This document shows positions 62,002 to 64,000 of a stretch of 64,000 nucleotides of DNA, one piece after another. The notes under the pieces were generated by a model that made no database searches, had not been told where the DNA came from, and was given only the letters and a program-made list of their open reading frames with translations. Location: the NCBI RefSeq assembly GCF_026151165.2, contig NZ_CP117849.1:3658001-3722000 (forward strand), given 5' to 3'. The translations under genes and the position numbers were made by a program. This DNA comes from Cryobacterium sp. SO2 (GTDB lineage Bacteria; Actinomycetota; Actinomycetes; Actinomycetales; Microbacteriaceae). The first letter of the stretch is position 1. Each line of letters starts with the position of its first letter.

Positions 62002-64000
62002 ATGCACCACGACAGCACCGTCACCCACCTCCGCAACGGCGGAACCAGTGTCATCGTCGACCTGACCGGCGACGGGATGCCCGAAATTCTCTTCTGGGGC
62101 GCTGACCAGGGCGACCTGTCCGCCGCGGAGCTCGCCGACCTCACGCTCGCCACCCGGGCCCAGCGGGTCTCCGGCGGCCTTGACCAGCCGGCCCGGCTCA
62201 CCGTACTGCCGCAGGAGGCCAACGGCTGGCAGGGCACCCCCGGTCTCACCGGTAGCCGGCAGGGCCGGTTCTTCTCCCCCGCCCTGCGCGCCACCGAGTT
62301 CGTCACCACCCCGGCAACGCTCGTCATCGAAGCGATCGACGAGATCAGCCGCCTCTCCCTGCGCGCCGAACTCGCCCTCGATGCCGCCGGCGTGTTCAGC
62401 CAGCGCCTCACCGTGACCAACACGGGCGATGACGTCTACGAGCTCAGCGACCTCTGCGTCACCCTGCCGCTGCCGGCCAGCGCCACCGAGATCCTCGACA
62501 CCACCGGCCGGCACCTGCGCGAACGCAGCCCGCAGCGGCACGCCTTCACCCAGGGCCGGCACCAGCGCGACAGCCGCAAGGGTCGCCCCGGCGCCGACGC
62601 CACCCTGTTGTTGGCGGCCGGCACTCCCGGCTTCGGTTTCGAACGCGGCCTCGTCCAGGCCGTGCACCTGGCCTTCAGCGGCAACCACCGCCTGGCCGCC
62701 GAGAGGCTCGTCACCGGGTCGGCATTCCTGCAGGCCGGCGAACTGCTCGCCCCCGGCGAGATCCGCCTCGCCCCCGGCGCCAGCTACAGCACCCCCACCG
62801 TGATCGGTTCCTGGGGCGACGGCCTCAACGAACTCTCTGCCCGCATCCACACCCGCTTGCGCGCGCGGCCCACCCACCCCGCAACGCCCCGCCCGGTGAC
62901 CCTCAACACCTGGGAGGCCGTCTACTTCGACCACGACTTGGCCCGGCTGACCGCACTCGCGGATGCCGCCGCCCGCGTGGGCGTCGAACGCTACGTGCTC
63001 GACGACGGCTGGTTTCACGGCCGCCGCGACGACACCGCGGGCCTGGGCGACTGGTGGGTAGACGCCGACGTCTGGCCGGACGGCCTGAGCCCGCTGATCG
63101 ACACCGTCACGGGCCTCGGCATGCAATTCGGCCTCTGGGTGGAACCCGAGATGGTCAACCCCGACTCCGACCTGGCGCGCGCCCACCCGGACTGGCTGCT
63201 GCAGGCCGACGGCCGCTTGCCGGTTGAGGGCCGCCAGCAGCAGGTGCTCGACCTCTCCCACCCGGATGCCTACGCGTACATCCTCGAACGGCTCGACGCC
63301 CTGCTGGTGGAGTACCCGATCGGCTACCTCAAGTGGGACCACAACCGCGACCTCGTCGACGCCGGCAGCACCCGCACCGGCGCCGCGGCCGTGCATGACA
63401 ACGTCGTGGCCCTCTACGCCCTGCTCGACGAGCTCAAGGCCCGCCACCCGGGCCTGGAGATCGAGAGCTGCGCCTCCGGCGGCGCCCGCGTCGACCTCGG
63501 CATCCTCGACCACACCGACCGCATCTGGACCAGCGACTGCATCGACCCGATCGAGCGCCTCACCATCCAGAAGTACACCGGCCTGCTGGTGCCCTACGAG
63601 CTGTTGGGCGCGCACATCAGCGGTCCGGAGTCGCACTCCACCGGCCGCCGGCACGACCTGTCGCTGCGCGCGGGCGTGGCCCTGTTCGGCCACCTCGGCA
63701 TCGAGTGGGACATCAGCGCCCTGTCCGCGGCCGACGAGACCGAACTGGTCAGCTGGATCGAGCTCTACAAGGCCAACCGCGGCCTCTTCCACACCGGCAC
63801 CTCGGTGCATGTCGACCACCCCGACCCGGCCGTCGACCTGCGCGGCGTTGTCGCCGCCGACCGAAGCGAGGCGATGTTCGTCTTCAGCCTGGTCGCCACC
63901 AGCGCCGCGTACCCGGTCGGGCCGTTGCGCTTCACCGGGCTGGATGACGACACCCGCTACCGGGTGAGCCTGGTCAACCGGGAGTTCACCGGCATCGGCA
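62002..64000 (+). CDS. Alpha-galactosidase, GH36 family (3' end outside window)
   Basis: 666 complete codons to the window edge, no stop. N-terminal beta domain (1-280), then a TIM barrel. Catalytic nucleophile is Asp446 in GYLKWDHNRD; acid/base is in WTSDCIDPIER (Asp512 or Asp515); also NTWEAVYFD, DDGWFHGRRDD, LWVEPEMVNPDSDLA and ESCASGGARVDLG, all GH36 signatures. Cleaves terminal alpha-galactose from melibiose, raffinose or galactosides; no signal peptide, so intracellular after import. No ribosome site precedes the ATG, and the promoter suggests a leaderless message. Regulated by the divergent ROK protein. Confidence 0.95.
   Translation, partial: MHHDSTVTHLRNGGTSVIVDLTGDGMPEILFWGADQGDLSAAELADLTLATRAQRVSGGLDQPARLTVLPQEANGWQGTPGLTGSRQGRFFSPALRATEFVTTPATLVIEAIDEISRLSLRAELALDAAGVFSQRLTVTNTGDDVYELSDLCVTLPLPASATEILDTTGRHLRERSPQRHAFTQGRHQRDSRKGRPGADATLLLAAGTPGFGFERGLVQAVHLAFSGNHRLAAERLVTGSAFLQAGELLAPGEIRLAPGASYSTPTVIGSWGDGLNELSARIHTRLRARPTHPATPRPVTLNTWEAVYFDHDLARLTALADAAARVGVERYVLDDGWFHGRRDDTAGLGDWWVDADVWPDGLSPLIDTVTGLGMQFGLWVEPEMVNPDSDLARAHPDWLLQADGRLPVEGRQQQVLDLSHPDAYAYILERLDALLVEYPIGYLKWDHNRDLVDAGSTRTGAAAVHDNVVALYALLDELKARHPGLEIESCASGGARVDLGILDHTDRIWTSDCIDPIERLTIQKYTGLLVPYELLGAHISGPESHSTGRRHDLSLRAGVALFGHLGIEWDISALSAADETELVSWIELYKANRGLFHTGTSVHVDHPDPAVDLRGVVAADRSEAMFVFSLVATSAAYPVGPLRFTGLDDDTRYRVSLVNREFTGIG

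Noticed and set aside
61936..63819. A 627-residue minus-strand frame
   Set aside because: It is antisense to the GH36 gene, whose catalytic motifs are intact; composition is typical of a GC-rich shadow frame.

Overview
The window is 64 kb of very GC-rich, densely coded actinobacterial DNA. The style (DUF222/HNH endonuclease gene, F420 genes, SHOCT protein, DtxR-type and CsoR-type boxes, many GTG starts, about a dozen probable leaderless transcripts) suggests the family Microbacteriaceae, with a Cryobacterium-like relative as the best guess. No rRNA, tRNA, CRISPR array, insertion sequence or prophage was seen. Both edges cut genes: an iron/siderophore-type ABC ATPase on the left and an alpha-galactosidase on the right.

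Layout. 1-3.6 kb: end of an ABC ATPase overlapping cofD/fbiA (F420 synthesis), a hydrolase, two gene remnants, and a lysoplasmalogenase-like membrane protein. 3.6-10.3 kb: a nitrite-reduction module, with a membrane-anchored copper nitrite reductase (NirK) carrying an extra cupredoxin domain, a polytopic membrane partner and a DUF2249 protein. It diverges from a Rieske ferredoxin and is followed by a SufR-like regulator and moaA. The divergent promoter has a DosR/DevR-like box at about -41.5, which suggests hypoxia/NO control. 10.4-18.1 kb: HNH/DUF222 gene, a 152-bp tandem repeat, a sulfatase with its formylglycine-generating enzyme, a PTS IIA protein, and an epimerase/TetR pair. 18.1-20.8 kb: an operon of an F420-dependent oxidoreductase, cofE and cofC. 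20.9-28.1 kb: xth, two TetR circuits (one beside an SDR gene, one with an MFS pump), an AEC transporter and a hydrolase.

28.1-35 kb: ptsH, preceded by what looks like a BglG/LicT-type ribonucleic antiterminator overlapping an intrinsic terminator, then a 6.3-kb gene for a giant zinc-ribbon membrane protein with internal repeats. 35-42.2 kb: two acetyltransferases, a CopB-type copper ATPase with CsoR-like operators shared with a SHOCT protein, an ABC-2 permease, an M50 protease, and a VIT-family metal transporter with tandem iron boxes. 42.3-47.7 kb: ssuBAC-like sulfonate uptake and acetyl-CoA synthetase. 47.8-56.5 kb: lipid kinase, lspA, a second F420-type oxidoreductase, a methyltransferase, an MFS protein and two CNNM/CorC-type membrane proteins. 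56.6-64 kb: sugar catabolism (isomerase and Gfo/Idh/MocA dehydrogenase, ROK repressor, GH36 alpha-galactosidase) with a MarR/VOC pair between.

Themes. (1) F420 synthesis is split over two loci and two likely F420 users are present, but fbiC is not in the window. (2) Copper recurs: NirK, copper-dependent formylglycine-generating enzyme, CopB. (3) Carbon supply is represented by HPr, IIA, alpha-galactosidase and acetyl-CoA synthetase. (4) Intergenic space is rich in palindromes that often carry a CTCGCGA motif, and several lie at or inside gene 3' ends. All functional names come from motif recognition by eye; no database search was run.
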